The translations under genes and the position numbers were made by a program. From Nonomuraea longispora (GTDB taxonomy: Bacteria > Actinomycetota > Actinomycetes > Streptosporangiales > Streptosporangiaceae): a stretch of DNA of 38,250 bases. This document shows, piece by piece, positions 30,616 through 38,250 of this stretch. Below the pieces are notes generated by a model, which made no database searches, was not told the DNA's origin, and worked only from the letters and a program-made list of their open reading frames with translations. Numbering within the stretch: position 1 is the first letter of the stretch; each line of letters starts with the position of its first letter. The stretch covers positions 1-38,250 of the forward strand of contig NZ_SMJZ01000071.1 in assembly GCF_004348345.1 (NCBI RefSeq). Direction: 5' to 3'.

Positions 30616-32826
30616 TCAGCGCACGTGGACCCGGGGCTGGGGCGGGGTGCTCATGCCGTCGCCGATGAAGAAGCTCGGGTGCGGCGGCTGGTTGTAGGCG
30701 GTGTTCTGCCAGGCGAGGGCCACCCGGTACTGCGGGTCGTGCAGCAGGGTGTGGATCTTGGTGGTGGTCACGTGGGGGGTGGCGTAGATGCGCAGGGCGC
30801 GGTTGTCGATGGTGGGCCAGATGACCTCCTCGCGCCAGTCGCCGAGAATGTCGCCCGACAGTGACGGATTGGCCTTGGTGCCGTTGTTGCTGTGCACGCC
30901 GGAGGCGGTCAGCAGGCGGGTCTCGCCGCCGGTGCCGTACTTGTCGATCCTGGTCTGGTCCAGCAGCTCGCGCACCGGGTCACCGTCCCACCAGGACAGG
31001 AAGTTCGCCGAGGACGGCTGGCGGCCGACGACCGTGCCGGATGTGTTGCGCAGGCCGTTCTGCCCGGCCCCTGAGGCCCAGGACTCGGCGCCGGGGCTGC
31101 CGGCGTGGATGTCGGCGGCCACGCCCCGGCCGGGCCCCTCGCCGTCGGAGCCGGAGCCGGAGCCGGTACGCCACAGCACCTGGCCGGTACGGGCGTCGAC
31201 CATGTACAGGCCGGGCCGGTTGCCCGACTCGGAGATCTTCACGTACTCCTGGCCCGGGCGGCCGGGGTCGAGGTCTCCCAGGTGGGCGGCGTCACCGTGG
31301 CCCCAGCCGACGTTCCACAGTCGGCCGCCGTCGTCGTCGATGGCGGCCGCGCCGTAGACGATCTCGTCGCGGCCGTCGGCGTCCACGTCGCCGACGGTGA
31401 GGCTGTGGTTGCCCTGGCCGGCGTACGAGCCGTTGCCGGAGGCGTTGCTGTCGAACGTCCAGCGTTTGACGAGCCGGCCGTCGCGGAAGTCCCAGGCGGC
31501 GATCACGGAGCGGGTGTAGTAGCCGCGCGCCATGATGAGGCTTGGCCGCTGCCCGTCCAGGTACGCGGTGCCGGCCAGGAACCTGTCCACCCGGTTGCCG
31601 TAGGAGTCGCCCCAGGAGGAGACGTTGCCGCGCGGCGGGTCGTAGTTCACCGTGGACAGCGCCGCCCCGGTCCGGCCGTCGAACATCGTCAGGAACTCGG
31701 GGCCGGACAGGACGTAGCCGGAGGAGTTTCGGTGGTCGGCGTTCGCGTTGCCGATGACGGTGCCTCGGCCGTCGACGGTGCCGTCAGCGGTTTTCATGGC
31801 GACCTCGGCCCTGCCGTCGCCGTCGTAGTCGTAGACCTGGAACTGCGTGTAGTGGGCGCCCGCGCGGATGTTGCGGCCCAGGTTGATGCGCCACAGGCGG
31901 GTGCCGTCCAGCTTGATCCCGTCGATGTAGACCACGTCGGTGGTGCCGGACTGGGAGTTGTCCTTGGAGTTGTCGGCCTCCCACTTCAGCACCAGGTCGA
32001 GCCGGCCGTCGCCGTCCAGGTCGCCGACGCTGGCGTCGTTGGCGTGGTGGCCGCCGGGCGGGGAGACGGGCACGTCGAGATAGCCGTCGCCGAACCTGAG
32101 CGAGGGTTCGGAGGCCGGGCCCTCGGCGCCGCCGGTGAGCGGGCGCACCGTGTAGGAGGCGTCCGAGGGCGCCCCCGCGTCCAGGTGGTTGGTGGAGTCG
32201 GTGACGGTCGCGATGCGTGTGCCGCCTCGGTAGACGTTGAAGGACGTGTCACGGGGCTCGGTGCCGAGCAGCCGCCAGGAGACCAGGTTGCCGTTGCCGG
32301 AGCGGACGCTGATCAGGCCGCGGTCGAGGTCTTCCGCCTGTTTGGCGTCCGCGGGGGCGGTGGGGGTGACCGTGGGAGTGACCGTCGGGGCCGGCTCGCC
32401 GGGGTCGCCGGTGCAGGTGACGCCGTTGAGGGTGAACGTGGCGGGCGCCGGGTTGCTGGATCCGTCCCAGGAGGCGTTGAAGCCGAACGTGGTGCTGCCG
32501 CCCCGGGGGATCGCGGCGTTGTAGCCCGCGTCCTCGGCGGTGACGGCGGCGCCGTTCTGCGTGGCGGTGGCGTTCCACGCCTGGGTGATCCGCTGGCCGG
32601 AGGTGAACGACCAGTCCAGGCGCCAGCCGTCGACGGCGTCGCCCAGGTTCCTGACGGTCACGTTGCCGGTGAACCCGCCGGACCACTGGGTGGCGACGTC
32701 GTAGTCGACCTCGCAGGCCACCGCCGCGGCGGCGGGCGACTGCAGGCCGACGGCGGTCGCGGCGACCAGGCACACGCTGCCGGCGAGCGCCGTGACAAGC
32801 AGTGCTGGACGGGATAAACGTTTCAT
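30616..32826 (-). CDS. Secreted rhamnogalacturonan lyase (PL11) with N-terminal CBM2
   Basis: 736 residues. A signal peptide (about 1-35, ending PAAAA) is followed by a family 2 cellulose-binding module (about 36-140, with flanking Cys38 and the VTCTG Cys), a Pro-Thr linker (PTVTPTVTPTAPAD), and a PL11 catalytic beta-propeller from about 162. Repeats of the type GDLDGDGRLDL, YDYDGDGRAEV and GDVDADGRDEI are the calcium-binding blades known in YesW. The enzyme cuts the rhamnose-galacturonic acid backbone of pectin by beta-elimination, outside the cell. A LacI-type operator lies 138 nt upstream of the start. Confidence 0.93.
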   Translation of the reverse strand: MKRLSRPALLVTALAGSVCLVAATAVGLQSPAAAAVACEVDYDVATQWSGGFTGNVTVRNLGDAVDGWRLDWSFTSGQRITQAWNATATQNGAAVTAEDAGYNAAIPRGGSTTFGFNASWDGSSNPAPATFTLNGVTCTGDPGEPAPTVTPTVTPTAPADAKQAEDLDRGLISVRSGNGNLVSWRLLGTEPRDTSFNVYRGGTRIATVTDSTNHLDAGAPSDASYTVRPLTGGAEGPASEPSLRFGDGYLDVPVSPPGGHHANDASVGDLDGDGRLDLVLKWEADNSKDNSQSGTTDVVYIDGIKLDGTRLWRINLGRNIRAGAHYTQFQVYDYDGDGRAEVAMKTADGTVDGRGTVIGNANADHRNSSGYVLSGPEFLTMFDGRTGAALSTVNYDPPRGNVSSWGDSYGNRVDRFLAGTAYLDGQRPSLIMARGYYTRSVIAAWDFRDGRLVKRWTFDSNASGNGSYAGQGNHSLTVGDVDADGRDEIVYGAAAIDDDGGRLWNVGWGHGDAAHLGDLDPGRPGQEYVKISESGNRPGLYMVDARTGQVLWRTGSGSGSDGEGPGRGVAADIHAGSPGAESWASGAGQNGLRNTSGTVVGRQPSSANFLSWWDGDPVRELLDQTRIDKYGTGGETRLLTASGVHSNNGTKANPSLSGDILGDWREEVIWPTIDNRALRIYATPHVTTTKIHTLLHDPQYRVALAWQNTAYNQPPHPSFFIGDGMSTPPQPRVHVR

Positions 32827-32963
32827 TGAACGTCCAATCAGTGTACTGAGGGGTGCCGAGCGCCCACACGGTAAGAAGGTGCTGACCAGAGTGTCAACGG
32901 GCCACCGGTGCCCACCTCACCCGAGATCGTTACCTTTCAGGTCAGCAGCGGGAGGAGTGCACA

Positions 32964-32986
32964 CGGCTCTGAAACTTTCGGAGCCG
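32964..32986. promoter_or_regulatory. 23-nt palindromic LacI-type operator
   Basis: The site has the form CGGCTC-n-GAAA-n-TTTC-n-GAGCCG, matching on both sides except three central-type positions. GAAA/TTTC cores with outer GC arms are common in operators of actinomycete LacI repressors of polysaccharide use. It lies between the PL11 start and the LacI remnant. Confidence 0.6.
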
Positions 32987-32993
32987 CAACCGG

Positions 32994-33390
32994 TCAGCGG
33001 CAGGGCGGCGCGGTGGACTCGCGGACGACCAGCCGCGGCCGGTAGACGAGCTTCTGGTGACGGTGACCCGCGCGGGCCTCGTCGAGCAGCAGCTCGGCCG
33101 CGACCCGGCCCAGCTCGCGCTTCGGCTGCCAGACGGTGGTCAGCGCCGGCCGGCCTCCCGCGCGACCTGGCGCATGCCGGGTCGGCGCGGCTCGGTCGAA
33201 GCGTCCACCGCAGCACCATATCCGCCCCGCGACGATCACGCGGAACACACCGATGCGGTCTTTCAGGGCGTCTCTCACGCGAAGCCGTCCGGTCGATGAA
33301 GGGCCCGGTGCCGCCGCCGATGGCGAGCCGGTGTGACCGGTGCCGTCGGGGGAGACCCCGGCGACCTTGGCGAGGGCGCCGCCGCGCCGC
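32994..33390 (-). pseudogene. LacI-family regulator remnant
   Basis: The last 50 codons (ALTTVWQPKRELGRVAAELL, then LVVRESTAPP) are the usual end of LacI-type sugar repressors. Near 33345-33390 in another frame ALAKVAGVSP resembles the recognition helix start. The sugar-binding middle part is missing and the frame is not continuous. It was probably the local regulator of the PL11 gene. The rest of 33000-33520 shows no gene I can support. Confidence 0.6.
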
Positions 33391-33464
33391 GCGAGCGCAC
33401 CTGCTCGCCCAGGCCGAACGCCGCGTCGTAGAAGCGGCCGTCACACGCCCGGCCCTGACGATGT

Positions 33465-33480
33465 TTCAGCTTTTGCTGAA
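33465..33480. promoter_or_regulatory. Small inverted repeat before the WXG operon
   Basis: TTCAGC, TTTT, GCTGAA: a perfect 6-bp stem with a 4-nt loop, 40 nt upstream of the WXG-like gene. It could be an operator or a short terminator. Confidence 0.3.
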
Positions 33481-33520
33481 CTGACGCGGGCGTACGCATG
33501 GCCCTGGTTACGGTCGGAAG

Positions 33521-33844
33521 ATGCGCGAGGGCATAGAGGCGGATCCGACGCGGCTGGATGACGCCGCCCAGAGAATGGGCCAACACGGCACGGACCTGAG
33601 TGCGGCGATCCAGCGGCTCACGGAGCGGGGTTCGGCCGCGGCGGCCTGGCGGGACGACGGCCTCATCGCGCCGTTCGTCGACATCTATTCCGGTTGCGTT
33701 CACGAAGCGGCACGGGCTCTTTCCGCCGTCTCGCGAACGGTGCACTCCACCGGCCACGGCATGCACGACACGGCCGCCTCGCTCGTCGAGGCGGACGTGG
33801 CCGCGCGCCGCGTGCTCGGCCCGGATGAGGTGGCGGCCCCATGA
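33521..33844 (+). CDS. WXG100-like small helical protein
   Basis: 107 residues, all helical, in two halves around AAWRDDGLIAPF, which stands where WXG100 proteins have W-x-G between two helices. Such proteins are chaperone or carrier partners of type VII (ESX-like) secreted toxins. The stop overlaps the toxin gene as ATGA. CGGAAG precedes the ATG. No ESX secretion ATPase is in the window. Confidence 0.7.
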   Translation: MREGIEADPTRLDDAAQRMGQHGTDLSAAIQRLTERGSAAAAWRDDGLIAPFVDIYSGCVHEAARALSAVSRTVHSTGHGMHDTAASLVEADVAARRVLGPDEVAAP

Positions 33845-34965
33845 CGGTGCCGTCCGGCCTCACGTTCCTGTTCGAGCTGGCCGGGATCGACGCGATCCCC
33901 GTCGACGAGGAGGAGATGCGCGCCGACGCGCAGGCGTGGCGGGTCGTGGCCAGTCACGTCGAACAGAGCGGGCTCGACGCGGGCGCCACCGTGGCCCGGG
34001 GCCTGGACGCGTACGAGGGCATGTCCGCCACCGAGCTCGCGAGCCACTGGCAGGACGTGAGCGGCAACGGCGGCGACCTGCGGCGGGTGACCAGCGCGGC
34101 GGCGAACATGCCGCCTGTGCTCGACACCGCCGCCACGATCGTCACCGCCGGCAAGGCCGCCACGATGTCCCAGCTGGTGCACTTCGGGCAGCAGGTGGCG
34201 CCGTTGTTGCTCGCCGGCGGCGCGGCGGGCGCGTACGCCTTCGTCGCCAGACGCCAGGCGCTGCGCCGGATGGACCGGCAGATCAAGGAGGTGCTGGGCC
34301 GCGGCATCGGCACCCGCCTGGCGTCGATGCTCGACGGGCGCGTCCGGGCGCCCCTCCAAGGTGTACGCGGCTGGCAGGGCAATGCGCTGGGCCGCGAACT
34401 GGCCGGGGCCGGCGGGCATGGTGGACTCAGGATCAGCCCGTACGACGCGCCCCGCGTCGGCCCGACCACCTTCAACGTCTCGGAACGAGAGATCCGGAAA
34501 GCGGCGAGAGATTACGAGAAGCGCTACGGCCGGTCCCTGACGAGCAAGGAACTGGAGCAGGTACGGAGAGCCACCCAGGAGAAGCCGGCGTCCAGACCGT
34601 ACCTACGCAAGAGCACCAGGGACCAGATCCAAGGGCAGTACAACAGCAAGGGCGAGCTCATCGACCCGAACACCAAGAAGCCCATCCAGGGGAAGCCCGA
34701 TATCGGGCACAAGCCCGGGTACGAAGCGCACAAGCTGAAGGACCTCGACAAACGCCTGAGGAAGGAAGGGCTCAGCTCGCGCGACCGCCGCAAGCTGATC
34801 AATGAGGTGGCGAACGACCCGAAGAAGTACCAGTTCGAGGACCGCGGCTCGAACCGCAGCCACCGGTACGAGGGCAAGAAGGGCGTCAACAAGTGGGTCG
34901 AGGAGTACGTCGACGAGAAAGGCAACCTGCGGAACAAACCCAAGAAGAAGGGGTTCTTCTGGTAG
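33841..34965 (+). CDS. Polymorphic toxin with C-terminal GH-E (HNH/EndoVII-type) nuclease domain
   Basis: 374 residues. Residues 1-110 are a helical WXG/LXG-like delivery part; 112-150 include a hydrophobic stretch (VAPLLLAGGAAGAYAFVA). The C-terminal 120 residues carry the nuclease: Arg260, IGHKPGYE with Gly289, His290 and Glu295, Asn321, and NRSHRYEG with Asn338, His341 and Glu344. These fit the GH-E family of HNH/EndoVII toxins. From about 34480 codons become richer in A (many AAG and AGA), unlike the N-terminal part, as expected if toxin tips are exchanged. It is followed by its immunity gene after 9 nt. Confidence 0.82.
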   Translation: MTVPSGLTFLFELAGIDAIPVDEEEMRADAQAWRVVASHVEQSGLDAGATVARGLDAYEGMSATELASHWQDVSGNGGDLRRVTSAAANMPPVLDTAATIVTAGKAATMSQLVHFGQQVAPLLLAGGAAGAYAFVARRQALRRMDRQIKEVLGRGIGTRLASMLDGRVRAPLQGVRGWQGNALGRELAGAGGHGGLRISPYDAPRVGPTTFNVSEREIRKAARDYEKRYGRSLTSKELEQVRRATQEKPASRPYLRKSTRDQIQGQYNSKGELIDPNTKKPIQGKPDIGHKPGYEAHKLKDLDKRLRKEGLSSRDRRKLINEVANDPKKYQFEDRGSNRSHRYEGKKGVNKWVEEYVDEKGNLRNKPKKKGFFW

Positions 34966-34974
34966 GGAGGGGAG

Positions 34975-35544
34975 ATGGAAGCCGGAAGCGTCGACGCGTA
35001 TCTCGCCCGGCTCGGCGAGTGGGCCGGAGCCGAGCCTGAGAGCATGCTCATCACGCCCGACGAGGTCTCCCCGCCGGTCCGGGCGTTCGCCTACCGCGGC
35101 CAGTTCGGAGAGGACACGATCTCGGGGTTCACCTTCGGCCTGTCGTCCGTGGCGCACCCCGACTGGGAGTTCGGCCGCCCGGAGCTCTTCATCAGCATGA
35201 ACTCGCCCCGGCCGGACTGGGTGTTCGCCGCCGGCTTCGTGGCCGCCCACTACCGTGGCGAGAAGCGGTTCGCCGCGGGGGACGCCTTCGTGCTCGACGC
35301 GCCGATAAGTCCGGAGGAGTCGGACATGTCGGCGTTGCTGGCCTTCCTCGTCACCGACCTCGATCCGGAGTTCACCCACCTGGAGCTCCCGGACCGGACG
35401 ATCAACCTCATCCAGCTCTATCCGCTGCACGCGTCGGAGATCCCGCTTCTTGAGGCGGAGGGCGGCGCGGCGCTGTTGTCGGCGACCGACGTGGACTTCC
35501 ACGACCCGGCGCGGCCTCCGCTCAGCGGTCCAGCTCGTCGATGA
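34975..35544 (+). CDS. SUFU-type immunity protein
   Basis: 189 residues from ATG 34975 with a strong GGGAGGGGAG. The order of FGLSSVAHPDWEFGRPELFISM, NSPRPDWVFAAGFVA, YRGEKRFAAGDAF and INLIQLYPLHASEIPLL matches the suppressor-of-fused superfamily, whose bacterial members neutralise nuclease-type polymorphic toxins. It directly follows the toxin gene, the expected place. The last 23 nt overlap the end of the convergent YbaB-like gene. Confidence 0.82.
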   Translation: MEAGSVDAYLARLGEWAGAEPESMLITPDEVSPPVRAFAYRGQFGEDTISGFTFGLSSVAHPDWEFGRPELFISMNSPRPDWVFAAGFVAAHYRGEKRFAAGDAFVLDAPISPEESDMSALLAFLVTDLDPEFTHLELPDRTINLIQLYPLHASEIPLLEAEGGAALLSATDVDFHDPARPPLSGPARR

Positions 35545-35902
35545 GCTGGTCGATCCGCTCCCGCACGAAGCCGGCGTCCAGTGGAGGCGAGGTCGACGCC
35601 GTTCGGGCCTCGACCTCCTCCATGACCCGCGCGGCCTGCCGCTCGGCGTCGCGTTGAGCCGCCTGCACCGCCTGGACGATCTGCCGGGCCAGCTCCTGAG
35701 GGCCGAGCCGCATGGCGCGCGGGTTCAGCGTCAGCCCGACGATGCGCAGATGGGCGTCGGAGGTGGCCTCGGCCAGCTCTTCCGACCCCGTACCGCGGAT
35801 CGTGGCCAGCCGGGTCCGGGCGGACCGCAACGTGGCGGCGGTCTGCTCGGCCTGGGCGGCGAGCCGGTCGTACAGTTCCTGAAGCTCGGCCGAAGGGCGC
35901 AT
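35522..35902 (-). CDS. YbaB/EbfC-like protein
   Basis: 126 residues from ATG 35902 (GGAGG 4 to 5 nt upstream). Two long helices flank a beta hairpin: LQELYDRLAAQAEQTAATL, then THIS-type strand HLRIVGLTLNPRAMRLGPQELA, and a long helix to residue 98. The fold is that of YbaB nucleoid proteins. Divergent members are common beside ESX-type toxin genes, where they may act as regulators or partners. The 104 nt up to the TetR gene hold nothing else. Confidence 0.72.
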   Translation of the reverse strand: MRPSAELQELYDRLAAQAEQTAATLRSARTRLATIRGTGSEELAEATSDAHLRIVGLTLNPRAMRLGPQELARQIVQAVQAAQRDAERQAARVMEEVEARTASTSPPLDAGFVRERIDQLIDELDR

Positions 35903-36006
35903 CTCGCCTCCACTCGCTTGCCCGCCGGAGTTCCTACGGTGCAACTCCGCGACGCCGCCGTCCCCGGTTTTCACGATTGTCGAAGGGTTGCGCGGGCGGG
36001 ACTCCC

Positions 36007-36594
36007 TCAAGCGGCGGCGAGGACGGCCTGAGCCTGCTCGCGGGCCTGGCCGATGGCGTCCGGGAAGATGCTCAGGCCCTCGGCGACCAGCGCTCCTTCG
36101 TGGAGCAGCATGAGCGCCCTGCCCAGGCGACCGGCCTGCTCGGGAGCGATCTCGCCGGCGAGGTCGGTGAACAGGGTGAGCATCCACCGCTTCTGCCCCG
36201 TGATGATCGGGTAGGCCGGATGGGCGGGATCGCTGATCTCGGCATGGGCGTTGACCATGCTGCACCCCTTGTGGCCGTGCTGCGCGGCCCACGCGCGTGC
36301 CGCGTCGAAGACGGCCAGGACGCGCGCCGCCGGCGTCGGCCCGGCGGCGTTCATGTGGTCGGCGAGGAAGACGCGCCAGCGTTCGTCGCGATCGGCGAGA
36401 TATTCCACGACGATCTGCTCCTTGCAGCCGAACCGGTCGTAGAGCGTCTTCTTCGTCACCCCGGCCTCGGCGGCGATCAGATCCACGCCGACGGCGTGGA
36501 TGCCGCGTTCGTAGAAGAGCCTCTCGGCGGCCTCGATGACACGCCGTGCGGCCGGCGTCATCGTGATCCGCTGCGTGGTCTCGTTGCTGCCCAT
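36007..36594 (-). CDS. TetR-family regulator
   Basis: 195 residues from ATG 36594. The helix-turn-helix is RRVIEAAERLFYERGIHAVG to TKKTLYDRFGCKEQIV (about 17-60). GCSMVNAHAEISDPAHP in the ligand domain is typical of TetR proteins that control EamA or oxidoreductase genes. A TATACT -10 (36607-36602) lies so close to the ATG that the mRNA is probably leaderless. It is divergent from the EamA gene and shares its operators. Confidence 0.88.
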   Translation of the reverse strand: MGSNETTQRITMTPAARRVIEAAERLFYERGIHAVGVDLIAAEAGVTKKTLYDRFGCKEQIVVEYLADRDERWRVFLADHMNAAGPTPAARVLAVFDAARAWAAQHGHKGCSMVNAHAEISDPAHPAYPIITGQKRWMLTLFTDLAGEIAPEQAGRLGRALMLLHEGALVAEGLSIFPDAIGQAREQAQAVLAAA

Positions 36595-36603
36595 GACACA
36601 CAG

Positions 36604-36649
36604 TATACCGATCTGTATAGTGAAGGGGTAGGGTATACAGATCGGTATA
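36604..36649. promoter_or_regulatory. Paired TetR operators in the divergent promoter
   Basis: TATACCGATCTGTATA (36604-36619) and its exact reverse complement TATACAGATCGGTATA (36634-36649) with a 14-nt spacer. Each is itself a near-palindrome (TATAC...GTATA). The outer ends overlap the -10 boxes of both genes (TATACT for TetR, TATAGT for EamA), so a bound repressor would block both. Confidence 0.85.
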
Positions 36650-36663
36650 GTTAGGACAGGATC

Positions 36664-37575
36664 GTGCACCTTCTGCTCTCGATCGCCTTCGTGCTCTGCT
36701 GGAGCTCCGGTTTCATCGGAGCCAAGCTCGGCGTGGGCACGGCGCCCGCGGTCACGATCCTCATGTGGCGGTTCCTGCCCCTCGCCGTCATCCTGATGGT
36801 CGTCGCCGCCCTCTCCGGTTCGTCGTGGAGGGGCCTCACACCTCGCGACGTGACCCGGCAGGCCGTGATCGGCGTGCTCTCGCAGAGCGGCTACCTGCTC
36901 ACCGTCTATTACGCGATCCAGCTCGGGGTCTCCAGCGGCACCACGGCCCTGATCGACGGCGCGCAGCCGCTGGTCGCCGGAGCACTCGCAGGACCGCTGC
37001 TGCACCAGCAGGTCTCACGCCACCAGTGGATCGGCCTCGCCCTGGGCCTGAGCGGCGTCACCGTCGTCACCATGGCCGACGCCACGGCCGGCACCGGCGC
37101 CGCCTGGTGGGCCTACCTCATCCCGCTCATCGGCATGTTCTCGCTGGTGGCGGCCACGCTCCTGCAAGGCCGCGCCCGTACGCCGGTCGCTCCCGCGACC
37201 TCGATGACCGTGCACTGCGCCACGAGCGCCGTCATCTTCACGGCGCTGGCGGTCGGCGCCGGAGCCGCGCAGCCGCCCGCCGAGCTCTCGTTCTGGGTCG
37301 CGATCACCTGGCTGGTGGCTCTGTCCACCTTCGGCGGGTACGGGCTGTACTGGATGATCACGAGGCGCTCGGGAGTCACCAAGGTCAACACGCTGATGTT
37401 CCTCATGGCCCCGGTCACGGCCGTCTGGGGAGCCCTCATGTTCCGTGAGCCCTTCCACGTGCAGACCGCCCTCGGCCTGGCCGTCTGCCTCGCGGCGGTC
37501 GTCATCGTGCACCGCGGCGGCCTCTCGTCCGCCACCGAGCGCTCACCGGACGAGCCGGCCCGCGCCCGGCGCTGA
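36664..37575 (+). CDS. EamA/DMT-family transporter
   Basis: 303 residues from a GTG, with ten hydrophobic helices and two EamA repeats: first repeat WSSGFIGAKLGVGTAP to helix 5, second from WWAYLIPLIGMFSLVAATLLQ. GTTALIDGAQPLVAGALAG is typical of the family, which exports amino acids or small metabolites across the inner membrane. The TetR gene opposite should repress it. The C-terminal SPDEPARARR tail is cytoplasmic. Confidence 0.9.
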   Translation: MHLLLSIAFVLCWSSGFIGAKLGVGTAPAVTILMWRFLPLAVILMVVAALSGSSWRGLTPRDVTRQAVIGVLSQSGYLLTVYYAIQLGVSSGTTALIDGAQPLVAGALAGPLLHQQVSRHQWIGLALGLSGVTVVTMADATAGTGAAWWAYLIPLIGMFSLVAATLLQGRARTPVAPATSMTVHCATSAVIFTALAVGAGAAQPPAELSFWVAITWLVALSTFGGYGLYWMITRRSGVTKVNTLMFLMAPVTAVWGALMFREPFHVQTALGLAVCLAAVVIVHRGGLSSATERSPDEPARARR

Positions 37576-37625
37576 CCTCGCGCCGCGACCGGGCCGGACG
37601 TGCGGCCCCGGCGACCTGTGGCAGG

Positions 37626-38210
37626 TCAGGGGTTCTTGCCCATCGTCTGGCGGATGACGTCGCGGACCCGGTCCATCATCGCCATCGGCGTGCCCACCAG
37701 AACGTTCTTCGTGGCCGACTCCGTGCCCGGATGCGGATGCGTGGGAGCCATCGCCTCGGCCGCCTTGACCCCCGCGGCCATACTGCGCCGCTCAGCCTCC
37801 GTGGTATGCGCCCGCAACTGCAGGAACTCATACCGCTCCTCACTACGCGCGTGCGCCTCCACCGCCCCACGCAACACCAGCAACCGCTCCAGAAAATCGG
37901 CAGCGTCCGGCCCGTCCTCATCCAGCCGCGACAACAACTCCTTGGCCTCGTTCTCCTCAGCCAACCGATCATCGACCACCGCATCACCCCCATCGATACG
38001 GCCCCGCGCATACGGATGCACGATCTCCTCCTCAGCGGTCTCATGCACCGCCAACAACCGCACCAACCGGCCGAACGCCTCCCCCCGACGCTCCACCGGC
38101 GCCCGCTCCACCTCATCGAACAGATCCCGGATCATCCCATGCTGCGCCCGCAGCAACACGATGACATCGCTCTGCTCCATCGTCTCCGGCGCCGTCCTGG
38201 TCATCGACAC
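37626..38210 (-). CDS. Hemerythrin HHE-domain protein
   Basis: 194 residues from a GTG at 38210 (AAGGGG upstream); an ATG two codons later is an alternative. The four-helix HHE domain spans about 15-140 with iron ligands suggested by QHGMI, AVHETAEEEIVHP and AHARSEERYEFL. A flexible tail ends DVIRQTMGKNP. Such proteins bind a di-iron centre and sense or buffer oxygen, NO or iron. Codon use is odd: many TTG leucines and GAT, unlike its neighbours, which use CTG/CTC. No terminator was found between it and the convergent EamA gene. Confidence 0.87.
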   Translation of the reverse strand: MSMTRTAPETMEQSDVIVLLRAQHGMIRDLFDEVERAPVERRGEAFGRLVRLLAVHETAEEEIVHPYARGRIDGGDAVVDDRLAEENEAKELLSRLDEDGPDAADFLERLLVLRGAVEAHARSEERYEFLQLRAHTTEAERRSMAAGVKAAEAMAPTHPHPGTESATKNVLVGTPMAMMDRVRDVIRQTMGKNP

Positions 38211-38250
38211 CCCACCCCTTCTCCGTCCTGGTACGCGCCAGCCCTACCCC

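Noticed and set aside
31105..32817. 570-residue plus-strand open frame opposite the PL11 lyase
   Set aside because: Antisense shadow of high-GC coding DNA; the minus-strand lyase has full domain support.
37613..37627. GACCTG/CAGGTC mini-hairpin at the end of the hemerythrin gene
   Set aside because: The stem has only 6 bp, lies on the stop codon and is likely by chance in such DNA.
1..38250. CRISPR arrays, tRNA or rRNA genes
   Set aside because: No spaced repeat arrays, cloverleaf-like sequences or rRNA signatures were noticed on reading either strand.

Overview
The window is very GC-rich DNA with actinomycete features: GTG starts, GTGA/ATGA stop-start overlaps, rare TTA codons, and LacI/TetR/GntR regulators. 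The gene content fits a filamentous actinomycete, perhaps of the Streptosporangiales, but no rRNA or tRNA is present to fix the genus.

Positions 1-18891 are one long minus-strand operon of 16 genes in which almost every stop overlaps or abuts the next start. It reads as a specialised-metabolite cluster that continues off the left edge. In order of transcription it holds a GT2 glycosyltransferase with an extra C-terminal domain, a radical SAM enzyme, a DegT aminotransferase fused to a GT2-like domain, a PhyH dioxygenase, a SAM methyltransferase, an APH-like kinase, a thioesterase with a carrier-like N-terminus, a TylF-type O-methyltransferase, a free condensation domain, a NAD-dependent epimerase, a PIG-L deacetylase, an adenylation-tail/carrier protein, an acyl-AMP ligase, two ABC exporter half-subunits, a dual-specificity-type phosphatase and a carrier protein. 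The parts suggest an aminosugar core that is glycosylated, methylated, hydroxylated and acylated by a dissociated NRPS-like set. The product is not recognised. Upstream of the first gene are four heptamer repeats spaced like SARP sites, 8 nt from a -10 box, and two genes carry a TTA codon.

Positions 19100-25900 are accessory. They hold an IS21/GH62 chimeric remnant, a small secreted protein like the tendamistat family, an ABC-2 transporter operon, a TetR regulator with a palindromic site, a CPBP protease, a tiny 41-aa gene with a strong hairpin, and a minus-strand four-gene set: membrane thioredoxin-like protein, signal peptidase I, and two paralogous cysteine-rich small peptides with AXA-AC cleavage motifs. 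This last set is the best candidate for an undescribed peptide system.

Positions 26000-33500 hold a GntR-HAD pair, a one-domain voltage-gated channel with a calcium-channel-like filter, a DUF4394 protein and a secreted CBM2-PL11 rhamnogalacturonan lyase. Between them lie several broken genes: ene-reductase, MerR-like regulator, sensor kinase and LacI. Positions 33500-38250 hold a WXG-type protein with a GH-E nuclease toxin and SUFU-type immunity protein, a convergent YbaB-like gene, a divergent TetR/EamA pair sharing a duplicated operator, and a hemerythrin-domain protein with unusual codon use.
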